Origin: Coprococcus sp.
GTDB lineage: Bacteria; Bacillota; Clostridia; Lachnospirales; Lachnospiraceae
Assembly (NCBI GenBank): GCA_017935345.1
Contig: JAGBHU010000052.1
Coordinates: forward strand, 69,250 to 115,165
Length of the DNA: 45,916 nucleotides
Reading direction: 5' to 3'
Below the pieces are notes generated by a model. That model ran no database searches and was not told the DNA's origin. It saw only the letters and a list, made by a program, of their open reading frames with translations. A program made the translations under genes and the position numbers. The first letter of the stretch is position 1. Each line of letters opens with the position of its first letter. This document shows, in pieces, positions 26,763 to 34,988 of this stretch.

Positions 26763-27743
26763 ATGGAGTATACATACAGCCTGCAGGAAATAAAGAATCG
26801 AATCATAAGTGGAGAACAGATTAATAAAGAAGAGGCATTATTTGTAGCGGGACAGCCGTTAGAAGAGTTATGTGCAGCAGCAGATGAAATTCGGGAAACA
26901 TTTTGTGGAAATGTATTTGATATTTGTTCGGTTATTAATTGCAAATGTGGTAATTGTCCTGAGGATTGCAGGTATTGTGCACAGTCGGTATATAATCATG
27001 CTACGGTAGAAGACCATCCGCTTATCAGCACGGAGGAAATGCTAAAACAGGCAAAGCACAATAAAGCACTTGGCGCTTTGCGGTGTGAGCTTGTATCAGG
27101 TGGCAGACGTATGAGTGATAAGGAAATTGATACGGTGTGTGAAAGTATACGAGCTGTAAAGCAGGAAGTGGATATTGAAATATGTGTATCCTTTGGACTG
27201 CTGGAGCGGAGACATTTTGAGAAGCTGAAGGCGGCAGGTGTTTCAAGAGCGCATTGTAATCTTGAGTCGTCTGAGAGATTTTTTCAGACATTATGTACAA
27301 CGCATACCTATGAGGAAAAAATAGCTACGATAAAAGCAGCAAAGGAAGCAGGACTTAGTATTTGCAGCTGTGGTATTTTTGGACTTGGTGAAACGATGGA
27401 GGATAGAATTGAACTGGCATTCCGTGAAAGAGAGCTGGGAGTAAAATCCTTGCCGCTGAATATGTTAAAGCCGATTAAAGGGACGCCGTTTGAAAATGCG
27501 GAGATGCTCTCAAATGATGAGATGCGGAGAATTGTAGCAGTATTTCGATTGATTCTTCCTGATGCTTCGGTGCGGATGGCGGCAGGGAGGGACCGCCTTT
27601 GGGATAAAGGAGAAGCCTGCTTTCAGTCAGGCTCTAATGCAGCGATAACGGGTGACTTTTTGACAGTTTCGGGAAGTAAGATAAATCAGGATATGGAGAT
27701 GCTGAAAAAACTGCATTATGAAGTGGCGCTTTGGGAAGCATGA
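26763..27743 (+). CDS. bioB: Biotin synthase
   Basis: A radical SAM enzyme that inserts sulfur into dethiobiotin to make biotin. The cluster-binding CxxxCxxC is present as CPEDCRYC near residue 65, followed by the BioB-typical AQS. Further conserved Cys residues appear in the SCG and LE-S regions. Length is 326 residues. I chose the ATG at 26763, which has AAGGAG 10 bases upstream, over the ATG at 26742. No other biotin genes are in the window. It is followed after 40 bases by ribD, with no terminator between, so the two vitamin genes are cotranscribed. Confidence 0.92.
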   Translation: MEYTYSLQEIKNRIISGEQINKEEALFVAGQPLEELCAAADEIRETFCGNVFDICSVINCKCGNCPEDCRYCAQSVYNHATVEDHPLISTEEMLKQAKHNKALGALRCELVSGGRRMSDKEIDTVCESIRAVKQEVDIEICVSFGLLERRHFEKLKAAGVSRAHCNLESSERFFQTLCTTHTYEEKIATIKAAKEAGLSICSCGIFGLGETMEDRIELAFRERELGVKSLPLNMLKPIKGTPFENAEMLSNDEMRRIVAVFRLILPDASVRMAAGRDRLWDKGEACFQSGSNAAITGDFLTVSGSKINQDMEMLKKLHYEVALWEA

Positions 27744-27783
27744 TATTTTGAAAAATGTACAGACAAATATGGAGAGAATATAA

Positions 27784-28929
27784 ATGGCAGAAAATAATTT
27801 TAATCCGGAATATATGAAAAGGGCGATTGAGCTGGCAAAAAAAGGAATGGGAGCGGTAAATCCGAATCCGCTTGTAGGTGCGGTAATCGTAAAGGATGGA
27901 CATATCATCGGTGAAGGATATCATAGGAGATATGGAGAACTTCATGCGGAAAGAGATGCCTTTACACATCTGACAGAGGGTGCAGAGGGTGCAGAACTGT
28001 ATGTGACCTTAGAGCCCTGTTGCCATCATGGAAAGCAACCGCCATGTGTTGATGCCATTATTGCGCATGGAATAAAGTGCGTCTATTGTGGCTCGGATGA
28101 TCCGAATGAGCTGGTAGCAGGAGGCGGTTTTAAACGGCTGAAGGAGGCAGGGATCGATGTGGTTACACACTGCATGAAAGAGGCATGTGACAGCATTAAT
28201 GAGGTGTTTTTTCATTATATCGTTCATAAAACACCATATGTCGTAATGAAATATGCCATGACTATGGACGGAAAAATAGCGACATTTAAGGGTGAGAGCA
28301 AATGGATAACAGGAGAAAAATCAAGAAGCTATGTCATGGAGCTTAGAAATAGGCTGATGGGGATCATGGTAGGTATCGGTACCGTAATTGCCGATGACCC
28401 GATGCTGACATGTCGAATGGAAGGCGGCAGAAATCCAATCAGGATAATCTGTGACAGTCGTCTTAGCATACCGATGGACAGTCGGATTGTAAAAACCGCA
28501 AAGGATGTAAGAACAATCGTCGTATCCGCTAAAATGATAGATAAAGTTTCAACAGAAAATTCATGCGTGATAAATAAAAAAACATATGAAGAAAAGAAAA
28601 AACAGCTTTTTGAAGCAGGCGTCGAAATCATAGAAACCGAAAGTGCAGACGGACATGTGAATTTGAAACAGCTTATGACGATTCTGGGAAATATGGGAAT
28701 AGACAGTATATTGTTGGAAGGTGGAAGCTGTCTTAATGATAGTGCTATTGAAGCGGGAATTGTAAATGAGGTGGATGTATTTGTAGCACCTAAGATATTT
28801 GGCGGAGACGGAACATATACGCCCGTAGGCGGCAGGGGCGTAGAGATGCCTGATGATGCGCATATGTTCAGCTTGGTTGACATAACTCGTATTGGCGAAG
28901 ATGTACTGTTGAAGTATAAGCGGTTCTAG
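27784..28929 (+). CDS. ribD: Bifunctional riboflavin deaminase/reductase
   Basis: Carries out the second and third steps of riboflavin synthesis: deamination of the diaminopyrimidinone and reduction of the ribosyl group. The deaminase zinc site is HAERDA (residues about 59-64) with PCCHHGKQPPC (about 78-88). The reductase half has the conserved GESKWITG and LEGG motifs. Length 381 residues is normal. It is cotranscribed with bioB and lies upstream of, not behind, the FMN riboswitch that precedes ribE. It ends in a double stop (TAG TGA). Confidence 0.96.
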   Translation: MAENNFNPEYMKRAIELAKKGMGAVNPNPLVGAVIVKDGHIIGEGYHRRYGELHAERDAFTHLTEGAEGAELYVTLEPCCHHGKQPPCVDAIIAHGIKCVYCGSDDPNELVAGGGFKRLKEAGIDVVTHCMKEACDSINEVFFHYIVHKTPYVVMKYAMTMDGKIATFKGESKWITGEKSRSYVMELRNRLMGIMVGIGTVIADDPMLTCRMEGGRNPIRIICDSRLSIPMDSRIVKTAKDVRTIVVSAKMIDKVSTENSCVINKKTYEEKKKQLFEAGVEIIETESADGHVNLKQLMTILGNMGIDSILLEGGSCLNDSAIEAGIVNEVDVFVAPKIFGGDGTYTPVGGRGVEMPDDAHMFSLVDITRIGEDVLLKYKRF

Positions 28930-28965
28930 TGAAAACAGCGTATAAAGAATGTTACTGTTCAGACA

Positions 28966-29111
28966 TCTGTAAGCTGCCATGATATATATTGTTTTACGAA
29001 CCGCTTGCGCTTTGTAAAATACGTAGTGGTACTAAATTCGTACTTCGTACTCACTAAGTACCAACGTATTTTAATATTCTTCAAACAATATATATCATGG
29101 TAGCTTACAGA
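28966..29111. repeat. Long inverted-repeat element, copy 2
   Basis: Arms 28966-28994 and 29083-29111 pair over 29 bases with a single G-U. The interior includes the same conserved core as copy 1 (an ACGAACCGCTTGCG region and the inner pair around TGGTACT / AAGTACCAACG), but lacks the 31-base duplication. The outer 20 bases of each arm are different from copy 1 yet complementary to each other. It lies between ribD and the FMN-riboswitch promoter. Confidence 0.85.
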
Positions 29112-29154
29112 CGGCTAGATGATAACGGAAATAGAGATAAATAATATTTTACTG

Positions 29155-29183
29155 TTTACATTCCGGTACAAATGATATATTAT
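29155..29183 (+). promoter_or_regulatory. Promoter of the ribE-ribBA-ribH transcript
   Basis: TTTACA (29155-29160), 17-base spacer, TATTAT (29178-29183), about 35 bases before the riboswitch. Confidence 0.6.
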
Positions 29184-29218
29184 AGTAACGAAATTTATAT
29201 TTTGAAAATTTGAAATAT

Positions 29219-29354
29219 TACTTCAGGGTTGTGTGTAATTCACTACCGGCGGTATTTGATGAGGTGCTTGCATCATATATCATAAGCCCGCGAGCCGAGA
29301 GGCATGATTTGGTGAGATTCCAAAGCCGACAGTAAAGTCTGGATGAGAGAAGTA
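29219..29354 (+). promoter_or_regulatory. FMN riboswitch (RFN element)
   Basis: All hallmark segments of the FMN aptamer are present in order: TACTTC/GAAGTA closing stem, AGGG, GTGTAATTC, ACCGGCGGT, AAGCCCGCGAGC, GATTTGGTGAGATTCCAAAGC, and CGACAGT followed by GTCTGGATGAGAGAAG. An intrinsic terminator follows at 29406. FMN binding is expected to favour that terminator and switch off ribE and the genes after it. Confidence 0.97.
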
Positions 29355-29405
29355 GATATCGATATTGATGTTTTTGCATTATGCATTTATTTCGATATAT
29401 GATTT

Positions 29406-29438
29406 AAAATCCTGGAGATAATATCTTCAGGATTTTTA
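29406..29438 (+). terminator. Riboswitch-controlled terminator
   Basis: A 14-bp stem (29406-29419 with 29423-29436, one G-U) ends in a T run, about 20 bases before ribE. Confidence 0.85.
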
Positions 29439-29459
29439 ATTTTATAGGGTGGTGATTTG

Positions 29460-30119
29460 TTGTTTACAGGAATCGTAGAAGAGATAGGAAAGATTAAAAG
29501 GATAGATAAGGGGACAGACTCCTGTAGTATTGCCATAGAGGCCGATAAGGTTCTTTCCGGCAGTAATATCGGAGACAGTATAGCCGTTAATGGGGTATGT
29601 CTTACGGTAACGGGTATGGCAGGAAATGTATTTACGGCTGATGTAATGCCTGAGACGTTAAGAAGAAGTAATTTGGGAAGTTTATCATCCGGAAGTTATG
29701 TAAACCTTGAGCGGGCGATGGCGGCAAACGGAAGATTTGGCGGACATATCGTTTCCGGTCATATAGACGGAACAGGAAGCATAAGAGAATTGAAGAGAGA
29801 AGATAATGCCGTATGGGTAACGGTTGACTGTGACAGCAGGCTCTTAAAATACATTATTGAAAAAGGCTCCATAACCATAGACGGTATCAGCCTTACGGTA
29901 GCATATGTGGATGATATCTGTTTTAAGGTATCCATTATTCCGCATACGGCAGGGGAGACTACATTGCTGAAACATCATAAGGGTGATATTGTCAATCTGG
30001 AAAATGATATCATAGGAAAATATGTAGAAAAACTGTTATCATTTAAAACAGATGATTCACAATTACAGAAGCAGTCAGGCATCGATATGAATTTTCTTGC
30101 AGAAAATGGATTTATGTAA
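29460..30119 (+). CDS. ribE: Riboflavin synthase alpha chain
   Basis: Dismutates two lumazine molecules to riboflavin plus a pyrimidinedione. It has the canonical N-terminus MFTGIVEEIG and two tandem lumazine-binding barrels (about residues 1-95 and 96-190), with conserved VNGVCLTV and IDGISLTV. Length 219 residues. The TTG at 29460 gives the family N-terminus exactly, with AGGGTGGT about 6 bases upstream; a preceding TTG at 29457 is less likely. Controlled by the FMN riboswitch. Confidence 0.95.
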   Translation: MFTGIVEEIGKIKRIDKGTDSCSIAIEADKVLSGSNIGDSIAVNGVCLTVTGMAGNVFTADVMPETLRRSNLGSLSSGSYVNLERAMAANGRFGGHIVSGHIDGTGSIRELKREDNAVWVTVDCDSRLLKYIIEKGSITIDGISLTVAYVDDICFKVSIIPHTAGETTLLKHHKGDIVNLENDIIGKYVEKLLSFKTDDSQLQKQSGIDMNFLAENGFM

Positions 30120-30135
30120 ACTTATAGTATGAAAC

Positions 30136-30261
30136 AGATGGATATAATCCAATTGTAAATTCGAGAGTTATGTAAACGGATTGCCATAATCCAATTGTAA
30201 ATTCAAGAGTTATGTAAACAGATTGCCATATTCCAATTGCAAATTTAATAGTTATGTAAGC
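30136..30261 (+). repeat. 42-bp tandem repeat, three copies
   Basis: Three consecutive 42-base units (30136-30177, 30178-30219, 30220-30261), each with a CCAATTG-AAATT core and ending in TTATGTAA-C. The third copy is the most diverged. It lies between ribE and the ribBA ribosome site. The TATGTAAAC end also occurs at the stop of ribE, so the repeat may have spread from there. Confidence 0.85.
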
Positions 30262-30300
30262 AAATGTAAAAATAGAGAGGCTTATAAAGGAGGACTAAAA

Positions 30301-31503
30301 ATGGGTTTTGAATTTAATTCAATAGAGGAAGTGACAGCTGACCTTGCGGCAGGGAAGGTGGTTGTTATGTTGGATAATGAGGACAGGGAAAATGAAGGTG
30401 ATGTCATTTGCGCGGCGGAATTTGCCACAACGGAAAATGTTAATTTTATGGCAAAGTATGCCAGAGGACTGATCTGTATGCCGATGGATGAAATGTATGC
30501 AAATAAGTTAAATCTTCCCCAGATGTGTATTACAAATACGGATAACCATTGTACGGCATTTTCGGTATCGGTAGACCATGTGGATACAACAACAGGTATA
30601 TCCGCAGAAGAGAGAGGAATAACGGCCAGAAAATTTGTGGAAGAGGGTGCGAAGCCGTCTGACTTTAGAAGACCGGGACATATGTTTCCGCTTCAGGCTG
30701 TGGCAGGTGGCGTCATAGAGAGAAACGGACATACCGAGGCTACGGTAGATTTGATGAAAATTGCAGGACTGAAACCATGCGGTCTGTGCTGTGAAATTAT
30801 GAAGGACGATGGCACTATGGCAAGAAAGGAAGATTTGATAGAATTTGCCAAAGTTCATAACCTTAAAATTTCTACCATTGAAAAGCTTGTGCAGTATAGA
30901 AAAGAACATGAAGTATTTGTAGAGTGTGTTGCAAAAGCAAAGATGCCAACCAGATATGGTGACTTTATGATTTATGGTTATATCAATAAGCTGAACGGGG
31001 AGCATCATGTAGCACTTGTAAAGGGCGATATTACAGATGGTAAGCCTGTTCTGTGCAGGGTTCATTCAGAATGTCTGACAGGCGATGCGCTTGGTTCGGC
31101 ACGATGTGATTGCGGACAGCAGTATGATGCAGCAATGAGAATGATTGCAAAAGAAGGCAGAGGCGTGCTTCTCTATATGAGACAGGAGGGCAGAGGAATC
31201 GGCTTGATTAACAAAATAAAGGCCTATCAGCTACAGGACGGCGGACTTGATACGGTTGAAGCAAACCTCAAGCTGGGATTCCCTGAGGATGCCAGAGATT
31301 ATACCATAGGTACACAAATTCTTGTTGACCTTGGTATAAAGCAACTCAGACTGCTTACAAATAACCCTCTTAAGGTATACGGACTTGCAGGCTATAACCT
31401 TGAAATCGTAGAACGTGTCCCAATCCAAATGAAGCCCGGTAAATTCGATGAATTCTACCTGCGAACCAAGAAAGAAAAAATGGGACATATACTGGATTTG
31501 TAA
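30301..31503 (+). CDS. ribBA: Bifunctional DHBP synthase / GTP cyclohydrolase II
   Basis: A fusion of 3,4-dihydroxy-2-butanone-4-phosphate synthase (about residues 1-200) and GTP cyclohydrolase II (about 205-400). Together they make both precursors of riboflavin. The RibB half has [10 protein letters not shown] and an HTEAT motif. The RibA half has the zinc Cys set ([17 protein letters not shown]) and RQEGRGIGL. Length 400 residues. The ATG at 30301 follows AAAGGAGG 8 bases upstream. The gene lies downstream of the 42-bp repeats and upstream of a giant hairpin. Confidence 0.97.
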   Translation: MGFEFNSIEEVTADLAAGKVVVMLDNEDRENEGDVICAAEFATTENVNFMAKYARGLICMPMDEMYANKLNLPQMCITNTDNHCTAFSVSVDHVDTTTGISAEERGITARKFVEEGAKPSDFRRPGHMFPLQAVAGGVIERNGHTEATVDLMKIAGLKPCGLCCEIMKDDGTMARKEDLIEFAKVHNLKISTIEKLVQYRKEHEVFVECVAKAKMPTRYGDFMIYGYINKLNGEHHVALVKGDITDGKPVLCRVHSECLTGDALGSARCDCGQQYDAAMRMIAKEGRGVLLYMRQEGRGIGLINKIKAYQLQDGGLDTVEANLKLGFPEDARDYTIGTQILVDLGIKQLRLLTNNPLKVYGLAGYNLEIVERVPIQMKPGKFDEFYLRTKKEKMGHILDL

Positions 31504-31523
31504 AGTATATACTGCCAAATACA

Positions 31524-31776
31524 GGCTGTGACTGCGTGCTGTTATATATGCGTATGGTGCTGTTTCGATACTTAAGGTCTTCTATATGGCTTATATGCAG
31601 GATTAAGGTCATATTTCCAAAAATCATAAACTCGCTTGCTCGTTTTATCTATAGCAATAAGCTATGAGCTCAAACATATGATTTTTGAGAATAAACACCC
31701 TGCATATAAGCCATAAGAAGAACTAAAGCATCTGCAAATGCACCATACGCATATATAACAGCACACAGTCACAGCC
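31524..31776. repeat. Giant hairpin element inside the rib operon
   Basis: A 253-base palindromic element. Outer arms 31524-31560 and 31740-31776 pair at 36 of 37 positions. A second arm pair (31585-31601 with 31699-31715) is perfect over 17 bases. An inner pair (31619-31628 with 31677-31686) is perfect over 10, and a small ATAGC/GCTAT hairpin caps it. The architecture is like the two elements at 26.5 and 29.0 kb, but the core sequence differs apart from a CGCTTGCTCG / CCGCTTGCGC resemblance. It fills almost the whole gap between ribBA and ribH. Confidence 0.85.
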
Positions 31777-31815
31777 GTACGGCTAACATAACAAATTAAA
31801 AAGGAGAACCAAAAA

Positions 31816-32277
31816 ATGAATAAGATTGAAGGAAAAATAGTAGCAAATGGAGCAAAGATAGGAATCGTAGCAGCGAGATTTAATGAATTTATTGTTTCAA
31901 AGCTGGTAGGCGGTGCAGAGGATGCGTTACTCCGTCATGACGTAAAGGAAGAAGATATCACAGTCGCATGGGTACCGGGTGCATTTGAAATTCCGCTTGC
32001 GGCAAAGAAGATGGCTATGAGCGGCAAATATGATGCGGTAATCTGTCTTGGTACGGTAATCAGAGGTGCAACAAGTCACTATGATTATGTATGTAATGAG
32101 GTGTCAAAGGGGATTGCTGCCGTATCACTGGAATCAGGGATACCGGTTATGTTCGGTATTGTAACAACTGAAAATATTGAACAGGCTATTGAACGTGCAG
32201 GAACAAAGGCAGGCAACAAGGGCTATGACTGTGCGATGGGCGCGCTTGAGATGATAGATTTAATGAGGAAGATGTAA
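31816..32277 (+). CDS. ribH: 6,7-dimethyl-8-ribityllumazine synthase
   Basis: Condenses the pyrimidine and butanone-phosphate precursors into lumazine, the substrate of RibE. It usually assembles as an icosahedral shell. Conserved features: ARFNEFI near residues 20-26, the VPGAFEIP loop, [14 protein letters not shown] with the catalytic His, and the [11 protein letters not shown] segment. Length 153 residues is standard. The ATG has AAAGGAG upstream. It is presumably transcribed through the giant hairpin from the FMN-riboswitch promoter. Confidence 0.97.
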   Translation: MNKIEGKIVANGAKIGIVAARFNEFIVSKLVGGAEDALLRHDVKEEDITVAWVPGAFEIPLAAKKMAMSGKYDAVICLGTVIRGATSHYDYVCNEVSKGIAAVSLESGIPVMFGIVTTENIEQAIERAGTKAGNKGYDCAMGALEMIDLMRKM

Positions 32278-32279
32278 TC

Positions 32280-33083
32280 ATGCGTAAAGATAGAAAAATT
32301 CTTTTCTTTGATATTGACGGAACATTAATCACGGAGGACGGAAAAAGATATTTTCCGGAAAGTGCGAAAAAGGCACTTGCTCTTGCCAGAGAGAAAGGAC
32401 ATCTTGTATTTATCAATACAGGAAGGGTGTATTGCAACATTACGGAGGAAATAAAGTCAGCCGGATTTGATGGCTTTGTATGTGGATGCGGTACCTGCAT
32501 TATATATCAGAATCATGTACTGTTTCATCATAAGCTGACAGCGGATGTGTGCCGTGATATGGCAATGGCTTGCAGACGGTATCAGATGTATGGACTATAT
32601 GAGCATAAAGACAAGGTCTATATAGATGGGGAAAATAAGAATAATGCGCTTCTCTTGGAAATGACTGCCTATTTCAGGAAAAACGGAATTTTTGTCGGTG
32701 AAGATATTGAATCGAAGGATTTTGTATTTGACAAATTCTGTGCATGGTATGACGGCGAAAATCGATATTTACCTGAATTCAGGGATTATGTAAATCAATA
32801 TTTTGATTATATAGACAGAGAAGGAAATTTCTGTGAGATAGTGCCAAAGGGATACAGTAAAGCAACGGGTATCAGATATTTGCTGGATTATTTTCATCTG
32901 CCGCTTGAAAGTGCCTATGCATTTGGAGATGGAAATAATGATGAACCGATGTTGTCCTATGTTCCAAATAGTATTATAATGGCAAAAGGACCTGATGAAC
33001 TCAAGAAAAAGGTAATGATGGTTACTGAGGATGCAGAGTTCGACGGAATATATAATGCAATGAAGAGGTTGGAGATTATTTAA
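32280..33083 (+). CDS. Cof-type HAD hydrolase
   Basis: A 267-residue phosphatase of the HAD superfamily (Cof, subclass IIB). Nucleophile motif FFDIDGTL (residues about 8-15), motif II (INTGR), and the distal FGDGNNDEPML motif. Candidate substrates are sugar or nucleotide phosphates; in riboflavin operons such enzymes can remove the phosphate from the ribityl intermediate, which would fit its position 2 bases after ribH. That assignment is inference from context. Confidence 0.9.
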   Translation: MRKDRKILFFDIDGTLITEDGKRYFPESAKKALALAREKGHLVFINTGRVYCNITEEIKSAGFDGFVCGCGTCIIYQNHVLFHHKLTADVCRDMAMACRRYQMYGLYEHKDKVYIDGENKNNALLLEMTAYFRKNGIFVGEDIESKDFVFDKFCAWYDGENRYLPEFRDYVNQYFDYIDREGNFCEIVPKGYSKATGIRYLLDYFHLPLESAYAFGDGNNDEPMLSYVPNSIIMAKGPDELKKKVMMVTEDAEFDGIYNAMKRLEII

Positions 33084-33895
33084 TGGAAGAAGATTACAAA
33101 AAGGTTACAATGGCTGACCAAATCGCAATAGCAGTCAGCAGTCCCAAAAATTATAAGCAGCTTACCGGACTGAAGACGGGAAAACTGGTGGCATTTATGT
33201 TTGTCATTACATTCTTGTTGGTGTTTATTGAATTCGGAATCAGTGCCATTACTTTTATAGCAAAAACGGGCGGATTTAAAAATCTTGCGCTGAACAAGAT
33301 TCCTGCGTTTACCTATGATGGTGCTAAGCTTGAAATGGACGGCAATCTGGAGCTTTCAATTGGTGAAATGATAATATATATAGATACCGAAAAAGAAAAG
33401 CTGAGTCTGGATGATATAGAAGAGGACGGCGCATATATTGCAATGGGAAGAGAAAATATCATAATGGGTATCATCAGCGGCGGTCAGAATTATGAGTATA
33501 TGAATTATGCTTTATCGCTTCTGTTTCCTGTCAGCTTTGACAACAGTAAACTGGCAGAGCTTGCACCTTCGTTTTATATATACCTTGTCATTGTATATAT
33601 TGCCAATATGATAGGCAAAGCTATAAAAATATTATTATATGCACTTATTTTCTCGATAGTGGGTCGTGCCGTTGCAGGCAATTTCCAGACAGGGCTGAGC
33701 TATGGACAGGTATATAAGGTTTGTATATACGGTCTTACTTTGTCCATGCTGCTTGCGGCAGTAAATTTTGCAGCAGGATATTTTGTGCCTGAGGCATTGC
33801 TGATGATGATCAATGTGTTCTTATCATTTATGTTTATAAACAGGGGAATTCTTAGTCATATTGATATGACGAAGCCGCCTCAGGATTTGTTTTAG
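33083..33895 (+). CDS. DUF1189 multi-pass membrane protein
   Basis: A 270-residue protein with about five hydrophobic segments (around residues 35-58, 160-176, 185-205, 207-232 and 233-250) and a long loop between the first and second. It matches the DUF1189 pattern (SPKNYKQLTGLKTGK at the N-terminus). Function unknown. The start codon overlaps the previous stop (TAATG), so translation is coupled. The stop lies 9 bases before the next gene in the same frame. Confidence 0.8.
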   Translation: MEEDYKKVTMADQIAIAVSSPKNYKQLTGLKTGKLVAFMFVITFLLVFIEFGISAITFIAKTGGFKNLALNKIPAFTYDGAKLEMDGNLELSIGEMIIYIDTEKEKLSLDDIEEDGAYIAMGRENIIMGIISGGQNYEYMNYALSLLFPVSFDNSKLAELAPSFYIYLVIVYIANMIGKAIKILLYALIFSIVGRAVAGNFQTGLSYGQVYKVCIYGLTLSMLLAAVNFAAGYFVPEALLMMINVFLSFMFINRGILSHIDMTKPPQDLF

Positions 33896-33904
33896 GGTGA
33901 TGAT

Positions 33905-34432
33905 ATGGAGATAGAAAAAAAATATTTGATTCAGGCTGTTCCGTTTGATTTGTCAGGCTATCAGGCAGTCAGGCTGGAACAGGGATATATAGCCGTTCAG
34001 CCTGTGATAAGGATAAGAAGGGCTGATGACAAATATATTCTTACGGTAAAATCCAAGGGACTGTTGGCAAGACAGGAGTATGAGCTTTTCTTGTCAGAGG
34101 AGGAGTATGTTTCCCTGTCGGATAAGGTAGAGGGCAATATTCTGTCAAAGACAAGATATATCATACCGCTTACAGATACAAACGGAACCTGTGGAGATGC
34201 ATTGGCAGATAAGGAACTGAATGTTGAGCTGGATATATTTGAAGGTGATTTTAAAGGACTTGTCTATGCGGAGGTGGAATTTCCATCTTGTGAGCTGGCG
34301 GAAGCATTTGTGCCGCCCGATTGGTTTTACAGGGAAGTTACGTTTGATAACAGGTATCATAACAGCTCACTTAGCAGCATGAATAAAAAAGATATCGATG
34401 CGTTTATAAAAAGGATATCGGTGATTGGATAA
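33905..34432 (+). CDS. CYTH-domain protein (triphosphate hydrolase type)
   Basis: A 175-residue protein of the CYTH/triphosphate tunnel metalloenzyme family. It opens with the signature ExExK (MEIEKKYL), and further tunnel residues appear in IRIRR, LTVKSK and VELDIFEG. Family members hydrolyse inorganic triphosphate or act as adenylate cyclases. The start has AGGGTGAT upstream. It is packed between DUF1189 and DJ-1 genes. Confidence 0.88.
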   Translation: MEIEKKYLIQAVPFDLSGYQAVRLEQGYIAVQPVIRIRRADDKYILTVKSKGLLARQEYELFLSEEEYVSLSDKVEGNILSKTRYIIPLTDTNGTCGDALADKELNVELDIFEGDFKGLVYAEVEFPSCELAEAFVPPDWFYREVTFDNRYHNSSLSSMNKKDIDAFIKRISVIG

Positions 34433-34442
34433 GGAGGATATG

Positions 34443-34988
34443 ATGAAGGTCAGAGTATTATTTGCAACAGGGAATGAAGAGGTTGAGGCACTTACCGTAG
34501 TGGATTTATTAAGACGTGCGGGAATCGAGTGTCTTATGGTGTCATCAGAGGATACGGACACGATAACCAGCTCTCACAATGTAACCATTCAAATGGATGA
34601 GAAGATTTCCGAGATATCGGATGATGCCGATATGATTGTACTTCCGGGCGGAATACCGGGTGTGCCGAATTTTATTGCAAATCCAAAGGTGAAAGAGCTT
34701 GTGGTAAAGCAATATGAAACAGGTAAATATGTGGCTGCCATATGTGCCGCACCGACGGCGCTTGGTGCGTTTGGGATATTGAAGGATAAGAAGGCTGTCT
34801 GCTATCCGGGTATGGAGGCGGAGCTTTGCTGTGCAGAGGTTGTTATGGACAGCGTCGTAAGGGACGGAAATGTAATCACGAGCCGGGGACTTGGAACGGC
34901 AATACCTTTTGGACTTGCGCTTGTGGAATGTCTGAAAAATAAGGCATGTGCTGATGAAATAGCAAAGAAAATAGTGTATGAATATTAA
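34443..34988 (+). CDS. DJ-1/PfpI-family protein
   Basis: A 181-residue protein of the DJ-1 clade. The nucleophile-elbow Cys is in AAICAAPTALG (residues about 98-108), and a conserved acidic residue is in ATGNEEVEALT near residue 13. Known activities in the family include deglycase-like, protease-like and thiamine-related (ThiJ) functions; none can be chosen here. I prefer the ATG at 34443 with AAGGAGG 5 bases upstream. It overlaps the helicase gene by 11 bases. Confidence 0.88.
   Translation: MKVRVLFATGNEEVEALTVVDLLRRAGIECLMVSSEDTDTITSSHNVTIQMDEKISEISDDADMIVLPGGIPGVPNFIANPKVKELVVKQYETGKYVAAICAAPTALGAFGILKDKKAVCYPGMEAELCCAEVVMDSVVRDGNVITSRGLGTAIPFGLALVECLKNKACADEIAKKIVYEY

Noticed and set aside
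33893-33904. Readthrough fusion of the DUF1189 and CYTH proteins across a TAG
   Set aside because: The frames match, but the CYTH gene has its own ribosome site and canonical N-terminus, and both halves are complete known families.
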